Part shown: positions 55,623-64,000 of the stretch, piece by piece | Position numbering within the stretch: position 1 is the first letter of the stretch | Layout: the number at the start of each line of letters is the position of its first letter | The notes under the pieces: model-generated | The model's database searches: none | Seen by the model: only the letters and a program-made list of their open reading frames with translations | What the model was told of the DNA's origin: nothing | Program-made: the position numbers and the translations under genes | Source: Vulgatibacter incomptus | GTDB taxonomy: Bacteria; Myxococcota; Myxococcia; Myxococcales; Vulgatibacteraceae | Assembly: GCF_001263175.1 (NCBI RefSeq) | Contig: NZ_CP012332.1 | Coordinates: 2,105,501-2,169,500, forward strand | Length of the DNA stretch: 64,000 nt | Reading direction: 5' to 3'

Positions 55623-56615
55623 ATGCTCCTGCTCGAACATCGCCCGAGCGGGCATCAGGATTCAGGAGAGCTTCCGATCGTGTCCAAGGCCTACATCAAT
55701 GCCCCCGACGAGCGCGTCGACTGGGTGAAGTCCATCCCCTTCTTCACCATCCACCTGCTGGCCCTCGGCTCCTTCTGGTTCGGGATGACCTGGTCGACGG
55801 TGGCCCTCTGCCTCGGCCTCTACTACGTGCGGATGTTCTTCCTCACGGCGACGTACCACCGCTACTTCTCCCATCGCTCGTACAAGATGGGCCGGGTGAT
55901 GCAGTTCCTGATGGCCCTCGGCGCCACCACGACCGCGCAGAAGGGCGTGCTGTGGTGGGCCGCCCACCACCGGCACCATCACAAGTACTCCGACATGGAG
56001 CAGGACGTGCATTCGCCCAAGCGCGGCTTCTGGTGGAGCCACGTGGGCTGGATCCTCTGCACCAAGTACGACGAGACCCGCTTCGACCTGATCAAGGACT
56101 TCGCGAAGTTCCCCGAGCTCCGCCTGCTGAACAAGTACCACCTGGTTCCGCCGGCCCTCCTCGGCGTCTCCTGCTTCCTCCTCGGCGGCTGGCAGGCCCT
56201 GTTCGGCGGCTTCTTCCTCTCCACCGTGCTCCTCTGGCACGGCACCTTCACCATCAACTCCCTCTCCCACGTGTTCGGGCGTCGGCGCTACGTGACCACC
56301 GACACCAGCCGCAACTCGGCGATCCTGGCGCTGATCACCTGCGGGGAGGGCTGGCACAACAACCACCACTACTACCAGTCCACCGCGAACCAGGGCTTCT
56401 TCTGGTGGGAGATCGACCTCACCTACTACGTGCTCAAGGCGATGTCCTGGGTGGGCCTGGTCTCCGATCTGCGCACGCCGTCCAAGGCGGTGCTCGGCCG
56501 CGACCGGATCGCCGACGGCCACCACGACGTGGGGCTCCTGGGTGAGCTCCCGGCCAAGGCCCGCGAGGCGGCGGCCCAGCTCGTCGCCGGCTCCATGGCC
56601 ACCAGCGCCGACTGA
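55623..56615 (+). CDS. Acyl-lipid/acyl-CoA desaturase (stearoyl delta-9 type)
   Basis: This integral membrane di-iron enzyme of 330 residues introduces a cis double bond into a saturated fatty acyl chain. The three His boxes are HRYFSH (79-84), HRHHH (116-120) and HNNHH (245-249), in the order and spacing of the delta-9 family. About four TM helices are visible. Two starts are possible: ATG 55623 with AAGGG upstream, or GTG 55680 (SKAYINAPDERVDW) with GGAGAG 11 bases upstream; I report the longer. It is a single gene followed immediately by copy 5 of the palindromic element. Electron donor genes are not adjacent. Confidence 0.93.
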   Translation: MLLLEHRPSGHQDSGELPIVSKAYINAPDERVDWVKSIPFFTIHLLALGSFWFGMTWSTVALCLGLYYVRMFFLTATYHRYFSHRSYKMGRVMQFLMALGATTTAQKGVLWWAAHHRHHHKYSDMEQDVHSPKRGFWWSHVGWILCTKYDETRFDLIKDFAKFPELRLLNKYHLVPPALLGVSCFLLGGWQALFGGFFLSTVLLWHGTFTINSLSHVFGRRRYVTTDTSRNSAILALITCGEGWHNNHHYYQSTANQGFFWWEIDLTYYVLKAMSWVGLVSDLRTPSKAVLGRDRIADGHHDVGLLGELPAKAREAAAQLVAGSMATSAD

Positions 56616-56692
56616 TCGCGGAGCCGGAGGCGGAGCAAACGCGGCGAAAGAGTCGGGCCCGCTTCTGCGGGCCCGATTTCTTTGTACGCTCC
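56616..56692 (+). repeat. Dispersed palindromic element, copy 5, with terminator
   Basis: The element starts on the base after the desaturase TGA: GCGGAGCCGGAGGCGGAGCA. Its terminal hairpin has perfect 10-bp arms TCGGGCCCGC (56653-56662) and GCGGGCCCGA (56667-56676) around TTCT, followed by TTTCTTTG. This is a canonical intrinsic terminator for the desaturase gene. Confidence 0.8.
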
Positions 56693-56866
56693 CCGAAGAG
56701 AGGGCTCGCGGGACGCAGCAGATCGTGTCCAGTTTGAGCCCGAGACCTGGCGGGTGGGCTCGAGGGATGGGGATCGCGCCGGTGGCCCGACAATGGCCAC
56801 CGGGATGGGGAACGCTCGCTCGGGTGTTACCCCAGCTTTCGTCCCCCCTCCTGGAGGAATTCAGAG

Positions 56867-58357
56867 TTGCTGCGGCTCGGCGTACATGACTCCTCCCGCC
56901 TGGAGTGGATCGCCGAGCTGCCCTTCCCCGCCGACGGGCGCGCCGACGACTTCGAGCTCGATTTCCTGGTGGAGATCCCCGCCCACCTCTGGATCCGCCA
57001 CGACAACTGGGAGCGGCTCCAGGTCCTGGCCCGCCTCGCCAGCCCAGTCGACGAGGACGGGGAGAACGTCCACCGCCTGATCTCCGTGGACGAGCTGCGC
57101 CGCTCCGCCCTCGCCGCAGCCCAGCGGGCGAAGGAGGCGGAGGCCCGCATCGAGCACGGCGTCTTCGCGGCCTCCATCCGCCTCGCTCCCGCGCCGGCCG
57201 GCCAGGGCGGCGAAGGCCTCCTCGCGCGCCTGCAGGAGACCCTGGCCGCGCTCCGGGAGCGGCGCGACTTCCTGTGCAAGACGAGGCAGGGCGAGACCGA
57301 CGAGGTCGCTCGGGAGCGTGCGCTCTCGGGAGAGTTCCTCTCCAACCACGCGCTGGAGCTGATCGGCCGGATCGAGCGGGCCGTCGTCGCGCACCTGCTC
57401 CACCCCGCCTGCCGCGCGCAGGGGCGAGAGGAGCTCGCCGCCGAGCTCCGGGGCGCCCTCGCCCGTGCCCTCGAGGCCGAGTTCGACTGGCGGAAGGCCC
57501 ACGCCATCGAGAGCCCCCGCGAACGGGATCCCTGGGAGCTCGAGCGCTACGTCGCCCGGGTGAGCGTGCTCAAGAAGCACTTCCAGGGCCTGCTCTTCCT
57601 CCAGGTGGAGGCGGAGCACTCCGACCAGCGCTTCCACGCCCTCCTCGGCGCCGTCTCCGCGATCCTGGGGGCCCTCGTGGCCTTTCCGCTCGCGCTCTTC
57701 CTCACCGGAGGGCACGGCGTGGCGGGGCTCGGGGTCGGCCTGACCTGGACGATCCTGCTCGTCGCCCTCACCTACGGCGTCCGCGAGCCGATCAAGGAAG
57801 GCGCGAAGAACTGGCTGAAGAAGCGCATGACCGACAACATCGGCGGGAGGCTCACCACGGTGAGCACCCGGCCGACGGCCCTCCAGGAGCCGCTTCGCCT
57901 GCTCAGCGTGAGAGAGTCGTTCACCGATACGCAGGCAGACGGGATCGACCCCCAGCACCCGGACCTCGGAAAGACCGTGCCGATGGTGCGGCTGCGCTAT
58001 CGCATGTGGGGGACGCTCCAGGGAGATCCGCACCTCTCGGGCCAGGGCACCGGCAGCGTGAGGCTGGTCTTCCGCTACGACCTCTCGCCCCTCTTCTCGA
58101 GGCTCGACGATCCGATCAAGGAGGTCCCGATCCTCGCCGAGAACCACGCCTCGATCCGGTTCACCGACGCCGCCCGCAGCTACCGCTTTCCCGTGAAGCT
58201 CTCGGTGCGCTGCGGTGGCGACGACTCGGTCGCCCGTGGGGTGCTGGTCTCCCACAAGCTCGGCCTGGATCGGATGGATCTCGCCGAGGACGAGGTCGCT
58301 CCGCTGCCGTCCGGCCCCGTCGCCGCCGTCTTCGTGGGCTCGATGCGGAGAAGATGA
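56867..58357 (+). CDS. Hypothetical membrane protein
   Basis: I do not recognise this 496-residue protein. It is soluble and helical to about residue 255 (with Arg/Glu-rich helices), then two hydrophobic segments at about 263-286 and 288-305 form a hairpin. A basic region KEGAKNWLKKR and a beta-rich C-terminal domain (about 340-490) follow. The start is TTG, chosen because GGAGG lies nine bases upstream. The two soluble parts would lie on the same side of the membrane, most likely the cytoplasm. It is followed by the epimerase gene, whose start lies one base after its stop, so they form an operon. Confidence 0.75.
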   Translation: MLRLGVHDSSRLEWIAELPFPADGRADDFELDFLVEIPAHLWIRHDNWERLQVLARLASPVDEDGENVHRLISVDELRRSALAAAQRAKEAEARIEHGVFAASIRLAPAPAGQGGEGLLARLQETLAALRERRDFLCKTRQGETDEVARERALSGEFLSNHALELIGRIERAVVAHLLHPACRAQGREELAAELRGALARALEAEFDWRKAHAIESPRERDPWELERYVARVSVLKKHFQGLLFLQVEAEHSDQRFHALLGAVSAILGALVAFPLALFLTGGHGVAGLGVGLTWTILLVALTYGVREPIKEGAKNWLKKRMTDNIGGRLTTVSTRPTALQEPLRLLSVRESFTDTQADGIDPQHPDLGKTVPMVRLRYRMWGTLQGDPHLSGQGTGSVRLVFRYDLSPLFSRLDDPIKEVPILAENHASIRFTDAARSYRFPVKLSVRCGGDDSVARGVLVSHKLGLDRMDLAEDEVAPLPSGPVAAVFVGSMRRR

Positions 58358-58358
58358 G

Positions 58359-59291
58359 ATGGCGCGCACCATCGCAATCACCGGCGCGACGGGCCTCATC
58401 GGCGGCGCGGTCGCCCGCGCCCTGGTCGACCGCGGCGACCGGGTGATTGCCCTCGTCCGCAGGCCGCCCAGGCCCGAGCTCCCGCCCTCCGTCGAGCAGC
58501 GGGCTTGGACCGCCTCCGACCCCGTCGCCCCGCTCCAAGGCGCCGAGGCGGTCGTGAACCTCGTCGGCGCCTCGGTGGCGGCGGGACGGTGGACGGAGGC
58601 GCGGAAGCGCCGCATCGTGGAGAGCCGCATCGCCGGAACCCGCTCGGTCGTCGAGGGGATCCGCGCGGAGGGAGGTGCTGTCCGGGTCCTCGTGTCGGCC
58701 TCGGCCATAGGCTTCTACGGCGACACCGGCGTCGTGGAGATCGACGAAGACTCGCCGCCGGGGAGCGGCTTCCTCGCGGATCTGTCCCGGCGTTGGGAAG
58801 CCGGCGCCGTCGAGGCGAGCGGTCTCGGAGCTCGGGTCGTGCAGCTCCGGACCGGGGTGGTCCTCGCGCGGGAAGGGGGCGCGCTCGCCAAACTCGAGCC
58901 GATCTTCCGCCTGGGCCTGGGCGGGCCCGTCGGAAGCGGCGAGCAGCTCGTGCCCTGGATCCACCTGGACGACGAGGTGGGCCTCATCCTCCACGTCCTC
59001 GACCGCGACGACCTCGAGGGGCCGATGATCTGCGCGGCGCCGAACCCGGTCTCGAGCGCCGTGTTCGCCAAGGAGATCGGCCACGCCCTCGGACGCCCGG
59101 CGATCCTGCCCGTCCCCACCCTCGCGCTCCGGGCCCTCTTCGGGGAGATGGCCTCGCTGTTCCTCGGCAGCAATCGCGCGGCGCCCGCGAAGGCGCTCGA
59201 GACGGGCTACCGCTTCCGCTACCCGGAGATCCGCCCTGCGCTAGAGGCCGCTATTTCTTCCGGGCGAGCATCATCCCGTCGCGGACGGTGA
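58359..59291 (+). CDS. TIGR01777-type epimerase/short-chain dehydrogenase (YfcH-like)
   Basis: This NAD(P)-dependent Rossmann-fold protein has 310 residues. The dinucleotide motif is ITGATGLIGGAVARAL. The family blocks VNLVGASVAAGRWTEARKR and LVSASAIGFYGDTG are diagnostic of the TIGR01777 group, whose substrate is unknown. The catalytic Tyr/Lys pair of extended SDRs is not obvious, as is normal in this group. GGAGAAGATGAG lies before the ATG. It follows the membrane-protein gene by one base. Its 3' end overlaps the convergent O-methyltransferase gene by 41 bases. Confidence 0.9.
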   Translation: MARTIAITGATGLIGGAVARALVDRGDRVIALVRRPPRPELPPSVEQRAWTASDPVAPLQGAEAVVNLVGASVAAGRWTEARKRRIVESRIAGTRSVVEGIRAEGGAVRVLVSASAIGFYGDTGVVEIDEDSPPGSGFLADLSRRWEAGAVEASGLGARVVQLRTGVVLAREGGALAKLEPIFRLGLGGPVGSGEQLVPWIHLDDEVGLILHVLDRDDLEGPMICAAPNPVSSAVFAKEIGHALGRPAILPVPTLALRALFGEMASLFLGSNRAAPAKALETGYRFRYPEIRPALEAAISSGRASSRRGR

Positions 59292-59883
59292 GCAGGACCT
59301 GCTCGACCCTGTCGTCGGTTCGGACCCGCTCGTTGAAGGCGACGATCGCCCGCGACGACGCGTCGCCGGGTGCGAGCACCCTTCCGCTCCAGAGGACGTT
59401 GTCCGCCACGATCAGTCCACCGTGGCGGAGGATCCGCATCGACTCCTCGTAGTAGGCGGGGTAGGCCTCCTTGTCGGCGTCGATGAAGACCAGGTCGAAC
59501 GCCTGCTCCGGCAGGCCGCGCAGGGTCTCGATCGCCGGCCCCATGCGGAGCCGGATCTTGCTCCCGTCCGGGCTCTTGTCGAAGAAGTCGCGGGCGATCG
59601 AGGCGTGCTTCTCCTCGATCTCGCAGGTGACGAGCTCCCCGTCGGCGGGGAGCGCGTTCGCCATGCAGAGGGCGGAGTAGCCGGTGAAGGTGCCGATCTC
59701 CACCACCCGCTTGGCCCCGGTGAGCGAGACGAGCATCCGAAGCACGTTTCCCTCGAGTCGGCCCACCATCATCTGCGGCGCGGTGGTCTCCGCCCGGGTG
59801 CGCTCGGCGAGAGCGTCCAGCAGCGGAGGGAGCGGGCTCGAGTGTGCCGCCGAATACGCTTCGATCTTCTCATCCACGATCAT
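59251..59883 (-). CDS. Class I SAM O-methyltransferase (caffeoyl-CoA type)
   Basis: This soluble methyltransferase of 210 residues is of the metal-dependent O-methyltransferase 3 family. The SAM motif reads VVEIGTFTGYSALCMA. The acidic CEIEEKHASIA end, the metal-site Asp in FIDADKEAYPAYYEE, and the DNVLWSGRV block follow. The start ATG has AAGGAGCTCC upstream. Substrates of this family are catechols and related phenols; here none is known. It is on the minus strand, convergent with the epimerase gene and downstream of the M20 peptidase gene. Confidence 0.92.
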   Translation of the reverse strand: MIVDEKIEAYSAAHSSPLPPLLDALAERTRAETTAPQMMVGRLEGNVLRMLVSLTGAKRVVEIGTFTGYSALCMANALPADGELVTCEIEEKHASIARDFFDKSPDGSKIRLRMGPAIETLRGLPEQAFDLVFIDADKEAYPAYYEESMRILRHGGLIVADNVLWSGRVLAPGDASSRAIVAFNERVRTDDRVEQVLLTVRDGMMLARKK

Positions 59884-59988
59884 CCGGAGCTCCTTTCGGG
59901 AGTACCGCGAACGCGCTCGCGGCAAAGAGGTCTACTTCTTCAGCGCCGTCGCCAGCTCCTCGTAGAGGTGGATGGCGGAGCGGATCGA

Positions 59989-61329
59989 CTAGTCGAAGTC
60001 GGAGAGGGAGAGGCTCTCGTTCTCCGAGTGCGCGTTCGTGTAGGGATCCTCGACGCCGATGAGGAGCGCGGGGACGCCGCCGAGCTCACGGGCGAAGGGC
60101 TCCACGAAGGGGATCGAACCGCCGCAGCCGATCGCCAGGGCCGGCCTGCCGTAGCCCTTCTCCAGGGCGCGGAAGGCGGCCTGGAACGCCGGGTGATTCG
60201 TGTCGGTGTACCAGGGTCCGCCGGCGGACTCCGGCGTGATCTCCACCTCCACGCCCCAGGGGGCGGCCTTGCGGAGGGCCTCGGTGAGGGCCCACTGAAC
60301 CTCGATCGGATCGAGGTCGGGGACGATGCGGATCCCCACCTTCGCCCAGGCGGTGTCGACCAGAACGTTGCGCGCGTCCTTGCGGCTCGAGGCCTGGATC
60401 GCGTTCACGCTGAGAGACGGCCTGCGCCAGTTCGACTCGCAGGGGTGCTGCTCGCCGAGGAGCTCGACGCCCTCGAGGAGGCCCGCCTGGCCGCGATACT
60501 CGTCCCGGGTGATCGGCAGCCCAGCGATGCTCTTCTTCTCCGCGTCGTCGAGGGGACGGACCTTCTCCAGGATGCCGGGGATGGCGATGTCGCCCTTCTC
60601 GTCCACCAGAGACGCGAGCATCTTCGAGAGCGCCATCGCGGCGTCGGGCACGGGCCCGCCCCACATGCCGGAGTGGAGCGAGGTCTTCAGCGCCCGGACC
60701 TCGACGTCGATGGCCACGAGGCCACGGAGCGCCGTCGTCACCGAAGGCACGCCGGTGTCGAAGTTCATGGTGTCGGTGAGGACCATCGCGTCGGCGGAGA
60801 GCAGCTCGCGGTGGGTGCGGAGGAACTCCGCCAGGTGGCCGGAGCCGATCTCCTCCTCGCCCTCCACCACGATCTTCACGTTGAGGGGCAGGGCGCCGGC
60901 GCCCTGGAGCCAGGCGGCGACCGCTGCGGTGTGCACGATCACGCCGGCCTTGTCGTCGGCGGTCCCGCGGCCGTACAGGCGGCCGTCCCGCTCGACGGGC
61001 TCGAAGGGAGCCGAGAGCCACTTCTCGAGATCACCCGCAGGCTGCACGTCGTGATGGGCGTAGAGCAGCACCGTGGGCGCCGCGGGATCGACGAAGATCT
61101 CGCCGTAGACGTAGGGGTGCGCGCCCGGCACCTCCAGCAGGCGAACGCCGCGGAAACCGCGCTTCTCGAGGATCTTCTTGGTCGCCTCGGCGCTACGGCG
61201 GACCTCGGCCGGGTCGAAACCGTCGAACGAGACGCTGGGGATCCGCACCAGGTCCTTCAGGTCGTCCAGGTGCGACGGGCGGTTCTCTTCGAAGTGCGCG
61301 AGGGCTCTCTCGACGTCGTTGCGGCTCAT
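59989..61329 (-). CDS. M20 family dipeptidase, likely C-terminally truncated
   Basis: This di-zinc exopeptidase has 446 residues. The zinc ligands are visible: His in [10 protein letters not shown], Asp in [10 protein letters not shown], the Glu-Glu pair in [11 protein letters not shown], and His near the C-terminus (NAHSENES). The dimerisation lid is at about 195-330. The frame ends in SDFD-TAG. Directly behind, still in frame, are 18 more codons (SIRSAIHLYEELATALKK) ending at a TAG at 59932-59934. This is the usual family C-terminus, with Lys (AAG) expected where TAG now stands. So the TAG at 59989-59991 looks like a nonsense change or a base error. The missing helix may not be essential. 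Confidence 0.92.
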   Translation of the reverse strand: MSRNDVERALAHFEENRPSHLDDLKDLVRIPSVSFDGFDPAEVRRSAEATKKILEKRGFRGVRLLEVPGAHPYVYGEIFVDPAAPTVLLYAHHDVQPAGDLEKWLSAPFEPVERDGRLYGRGTADDKAGVIVHTAAVAAWLQGAGALPLNVKIVVEGEEEIGSGHLAEFLRTHRELLSADAMVLTDTMNFDTGVPSVTTALRGLVAIDVEVRALKTSLHSGMWGGPVPDAAMALSKMLASLVDEKGDIAIPGILEKVRPLDDAEKKSIAGLPITRDEYRGQAGLLEGVELLGEQHPCESNWRRPSLSVNAIQASSRKDARNVLVDTAWAKVGIRIVPDLDPIEVQWALTEALRKAAPWGVEVEITPESAGGPWYTDTNHPAFQAAFRALEKGYGRPALAIGCGGSIPFVEPFARELGGVPALLIGVEDPYTNAHSENESLSLSDFD

Positions 61330-61757
61330 GAATCTCTCGTTTCTTCGTGTCGGGCGCGAAAAACCGCGTCTCCGGGCGGATCTCTAGCGACCGCCGACGG
61401 CCGAGGTCAAGGCCGAGGCGCGGGCCTCCGCAGCACGTTGGTCGAATGCGCTTCCGCAGGTCCGCCCCCCTCCGGAGCGGGGGCAGGAACCGAGCCGAGA
61501 GCGGCGGATTGCGCGGTAGGAAGCAGGGTTTGTCACAATCTGCTCTTTCGTCCGGTTCGCATTCTGCGCTACAACTCCTCTCACGACTCTTTCCACGAGT
61601 GCGTAGCGAGCGAGAAACTGCAGATCTCTTTGCGAGGGGAGCGAGCAAAGGTGATGCTCTCCCCTCCTTCGAGTGCAACGAAACCTCACGCAGAGTGCTC
61701 ACGCTCGGCGTGGGACATCCAACGCGGAGCGCAATCCGCGTTCAGCAAGGAGTGAGA
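61330..61757. other. Intergenic region upstream of HU
   Basis: No reading frame in this 428-base gap shows coding character. It should hold the promoters of the divergent M20 peptidase and HU genes. I see a less GC-rich patch at about 61525-61580 (TTGTCACAATCTGCTC) but cannot fix -35 and -10 boxes with confidence. Confidence 0.6.
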
Positions 61758-62123
61758 ATGGCTACGAAGGCGGCAGCGGCTCCGAAGGCAGCGTCGACCA
61801 GCCCGAGCATGTCGACCACCAAGCTCGTCCAGGCGGTCGTCGAGAAGGCCGGCAAGAAGAAGATCGAGCTCAGCAAGAAGCAGGTCACGGGCATGCTCGA
61901 TATCCTCCTCGAGACGGTCGCGGAGGAGGTCCGCAAGGGCAACAAGGTGAGCCTCAAGAACTTCGGCGTCTTCCGGCGGCACACCAAGCCGGCTCGCCCG
62001 AAGCGCAAGGGCCGCAACCCGGCCACCGGCGAGGAGATCACCATCGCGGCCAAGAAGGCCGAGAACGTGATCAAGTTCCGCCCGGCGAAGGTCTGGAAGG
62101 AAGCAGTCAAGAAGTCGAAGTAG
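61758..62123 (+). CDS. HU-family nucleoid protein
   Basis: This histone-like DNA-bending protein of 121 residues binds as a dimer. The HU core (about 20-115) contains LETVAEEVRKGNKVSLKNFG and the DNA-minor-groove arm GRNPATGEEITIAAK. It has about 25 extra N-terminal residues rich in Ala/Lys/Ser, which makes it longer than E. coli HU (90). AAGGAG lies six bases upstream of the ATG. It is a single gene, followed by a complex hairpin. Whether it is HU or an IHF-like paralog cannot be settled by eye. Confidence 0.93.
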   Translation: MATKAAAAPKAASTSPSMSTTKLVQAVVEKAGKKKIELSKKQVTGMLDILLETVAEEVRKGNKVSLKNFGVFRRHTKPARPKRKGRNPATGEEITIAAKKAENVIKFRPAKVWKEAVKKSK

Positions 62124-62186
62124 TCTCGCCTGGCCTCGATCCTCCGGGTCTGAAACGCCCGGAATCGGCATGTGTCGGCAGATTCG

Positions 62187-62255
62187 GAGCCCCACTCCCC
62201 CGAAACAATCCGCCCCGAAGCGCTCGGGGCCGATTCGCTCGGGGAAGTGGGGCTC
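62187..62255. terminator. Nested hairpin downstream of HU
   Basis: The outer arms GAGCCCCACTCCCCCGA (62187-62203) and TCGGGGAAGTGGGGCTC (62239-62255) pair at 16 of 17 positions. Inside is a second hairpin, CCCCGA (62213-62218) and TCGGGG (62224-62229). It lies 63 bases after the HU stop and before treY. It may be a terminator or a protein-binding structure. Confidence 0.6.
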
Positions 62256-62323
62256 GATTCGTTCCGGCCCCGACCGCGCCGTGCCCTTGCCGGGAGCGGA
62301 GCCGCTTCCCATCATCCTGCATC

Positions 62324-64000
62324 GTGACGCGGCCGGACTCCCACCCAGACGAGCGCGCCGCTCGGCTCCACGACGAGGCCGCCTCCCGGCTTCGAGGCTC
62401 GCGGATCCCCTCGTCCGTCTACCGCCTCCAGCTCTCCGCCGACTTCCCCTTCTCGCGAGCGGCCCGGGTCGTCCCCTACCTGCGCGAGCTCGGCATCGGC
62501 GACCTCTACCTCTCCCCCTACCTGCGGGCGGCACCAGGCTCCGCCCACGGCTATGACGTCGTCGCCCACGACGAGATCAGCCCGGAGCTCGGCGGCGCCG
62601 AGGGCCTCGAGCTCCTCGCCGCGGCGCTCCGCGAGCATGGGATGGGTCACCTCCTCGACTTCGTCCCGAACCACATGGGCATCGGCAAGGACAACGCCCT
62701 CTGGCAGGACCTCCTCGAGAACGGGCCCTCGTCGCACTACGCCCGCTTCTTCGATGTCGTCTGGAAGCCGGTGAAAGCGGAGCTCGAGAACAAGGTGCTG
62801 CTCCCGGTGCTCGGCGATCAGTACGGCGCCGTCCTCGAAGCGGGCGATCTCCAGCTCGAGCTCGTGCAGGGGACCTTCTCGCTCCGCTATTACGACCACG
62901 TCTTCCCGATCAATCCGAGACACTATCCGTCGATCCTCCGCCATCGGCTGGACGAGCTCTCCGACGACGATGGCGGAGCCAAGGACGAGCTCCTCTCGAT
63001 CTGCACCGCGTGCGACAACTTGCCGTCGCGGACCGAGACCGATCCCGAGAAGGTCGCGGAGCGGCGGCGCGAGAAGGAGGTGATCAAGCGCCGCCTGGAC
63101 GCGCTCTGTCAGGCCTCGCCACTCGTCTCGGCGTTCATCGAGCGGAACGTCCGCGATCTCAACGGGACGCGGGGCGACTCGGCGAGCTTCGATCTCCTCG
63201 ATCGGCTCCTCGACGAGCAGGCGTACCGCCTCGCCCACTGGCGCGTCGCCGGAGAGGAGATCAACTATCGGCGCTTCTTCGACGTCAACGATCTCGCGGC
63301 GATCCGGATGGAGGATCCCGAGGTCTTCGGCCATACGCATCGGCTGGTGCTGAAGCTCCTCGCGGACGGCTTGGCCCAGGGGATGCGGATCGACCACCCC
63401 GACGGCCTCTTCGATCCGAAGGCCTACTTCCGGCGGCTGCAGGAGGAGCACTTCGTGGAGACCTGCCGCCGGATCGCCGAGGAGGAGGCGCTGCCCTTCG
63501 ACGAGCTCGAGCCACGGCTTCGCTCGATGTACGAGCTCCATGCCCGCGACGGAAGGGACGCACGGCCCCTCTACGTCGTGATCGAGAAGATCCTCGGCCT
63601 GGGCGAGAGGCTTCCAGACGACTGGGCGGTCGAGGGGACCACCGGCTACGAGTTCCTGAACTCGGTGAACGGCCTCTTCGTCGATCCGGCGAACCTGCGC
63701 GCGATCGACGACGTCTTCTCCCGCTTCACCGGCCTGCGCCTGGACCTGGGCGAGCTCGTCTACCGCAAGAAGAAGCTGATCATGAGCACCTCGATGGCGA
63801 GCGAGGTGAACATCCTCGCGTTCCTGCTCAACCGCGTTAGCGAGATGAACCGGCGCTCCCGGGACTTCACGCTCAACGCGCTGCGGTCGGCGATCGTGGA
63901 GTACGTGGCCTGCTTCCCCGTGTACCGCAGCTACGTCACAGCGAAGGGCGTGGACGACCGTGACCGCCGCTACGTCGAGCAGGCCATCTCCGCCGCCAAG
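62324..64000 (+). CDS. treY: Maltooligosyl trehalose synthase, N-terminal part
   Basis: This GH13 enzyme isomerises the reducing end of maltodextrin to a trehalosyl unit, the first step of the TreY-TreZ trehalose route. The window ends within the gene; 559 residues are present. The family N-terminus SSVYRLQLSADFPF, the (beta/alpha)8 barrel with YLSPYLRAAPGSAHGYDV, catalytic Asp357 in GMRIDHPDG and Glu421 in VIEKILGLGE are visible. The start GTG at 62324 begins TRPDSHPDERAARLH; there is no strong ribosome-binding sequence, so the start is less certain. It is downstream of HU. treZ is not in the window. Confidence 0.95.
   Translation, partial: MTRPDSHPDERAARLHDEAASRLRGSRIPSSVYRLQLSADFPFSRAARVVPYLRELGIGDLYLSPYLRAAPGSAHGYDVVAHDEISPELGGAEGLELLAAALREHGMGHLLDFVPNHMGIGKDNALWQDLLENGPSSHYARFFDVVWKPVKAELENKVLLPVLGDQYGAVLEAGDLQLELVQGTFSLRYYDHVFPINPRHYPSILRHRLDELSDDDGGAKDELLSICTACDNLPSRTETDPEKVAERRREKEVIKRRLDALCQASPLVSAFIERNVRDLNGTRGDSASFDLLDRLLDEQAYRLAHWRVAGEEINYRRFFDVNDLAAIRMEDPEVFGHTHRLVLKLLADGLAQGMRIDHPDGLFDPKAYFRRLQEEHFVETCRRIAEEEALPFDELEPRLRSMYELHARDGRDARPLYVVIEKILGLGERLPDDWAVEGTTGYEFLNSVNGLFVDPANLRAIDDVFSRFTGLRLDLGELVYRKKKLIMSTSMASEVNILAFLLNRVSEMNRRSRDFTLNALRSAIVEYVACFPVYRSYVTAKGVDDRDRRYVEQAISAAK

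Noticed and set aside
61525-61580. Promoter boxes upstream of HU
   Set aside because: TTGTCA is present but no convincing -10 lies at the right spacing.

Overview
The window is GC-rich, densely coded chromosomal DNA. It carries a glycine/methionine-tailed GroEL, SMC, Rho, LigA, ribosomal protein L31, an HU protein, biosynthetic arginine decarboxylase and many secreted or outer-membrane proteins with typical bacterial signal peptides. Gene content (Crp-type regulator, sigma-54 response regulator, paired Hsp70s with a DUF2760 protein, a caspase-like protein in an ECF sigma operon, type III polyketide synthase) fits a Gram-negative member of the Myxococcota. That placement is inference from gene content; no rRNA or tRNA gene was seen, so the species cannot be fixed from this window.

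Layout. 1-2.5 kb: frameshifted groEL end, a lipoprotein, glutaredoxin and a membrane protein, with two related hairpin repeats. 2.5-8.3 kb: smc, a lone ABC ATPase and a TPR protein, all on the minus strand. 8.6-11.4 kb: a Flp-type pilin, then a two-gene histidine-kinase-like/sigma-54 regulator operon. 11.4-20 kb: a beta-barrel protein, a Crp/Fnr regulator, a four-gene type III PKS / methyltransferase / ACP / acyl-AMP ligase operon, then on the other strand ECF sigma factor / anti-sigma factor / caspase-like protein with a C-terminal beta-barrel. That barrel is related to the stand-alone barrel protein at 11.4-12.2 kb. 20-26 kb: DUF1385 protein, rpmE, rho, ligA and acylphosphatase. 26-36 kb: thiol-redox protein, lnt, a KefB-type antiporter, a five-domain S1 protein, an OmpA protein, an M23 peptidase and an RRM protein. 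36-45 kb: speA and partner, then a set of two Hsp70s, a DUF2760 protein and a UBP-type zinc finger. 45-54.5 kb: aldehyde dehydrogenase and a copper/silver efflux locus (CusA, CusB with three metal-binding domains, TolC, a Cys-rich exported protein, and a divergent cupredoxin lipoprotein). 54.5-64 kb: a C2-like lipoprotein, fatty acid desaturase, an unknown membrane protein, an epimerase, an O-methyltransferase, an M20 peptidase, HU, and the start of treY.

How genes work together. The strongest candidate new systems are (a) the translationally coupled sigma / anti-sigma / caspase-barrel operon with a paralogous barrel elsewhere in the window, and (b) the alkylresorcinol/alkylpyrone-type lipid operon in which an acyl-AMP ligase and a dedicated ACP probably supply the starter to a type III PKS. 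A third theme is a dispersed palindromic element of about 80-145 bp present at least five times. One copy is inside lnt, in frame, and adds about 43 residues. Others sit next to stop codons, where their terminal hairpin looks like a transcription terminator.

Three genes carry lesions as sequenced: a one-base deletion in groEL, a one-base deletion in the RRM gene, and a premature TAG near the end of the M20 peptidase gene. These may be real or sequence errors.
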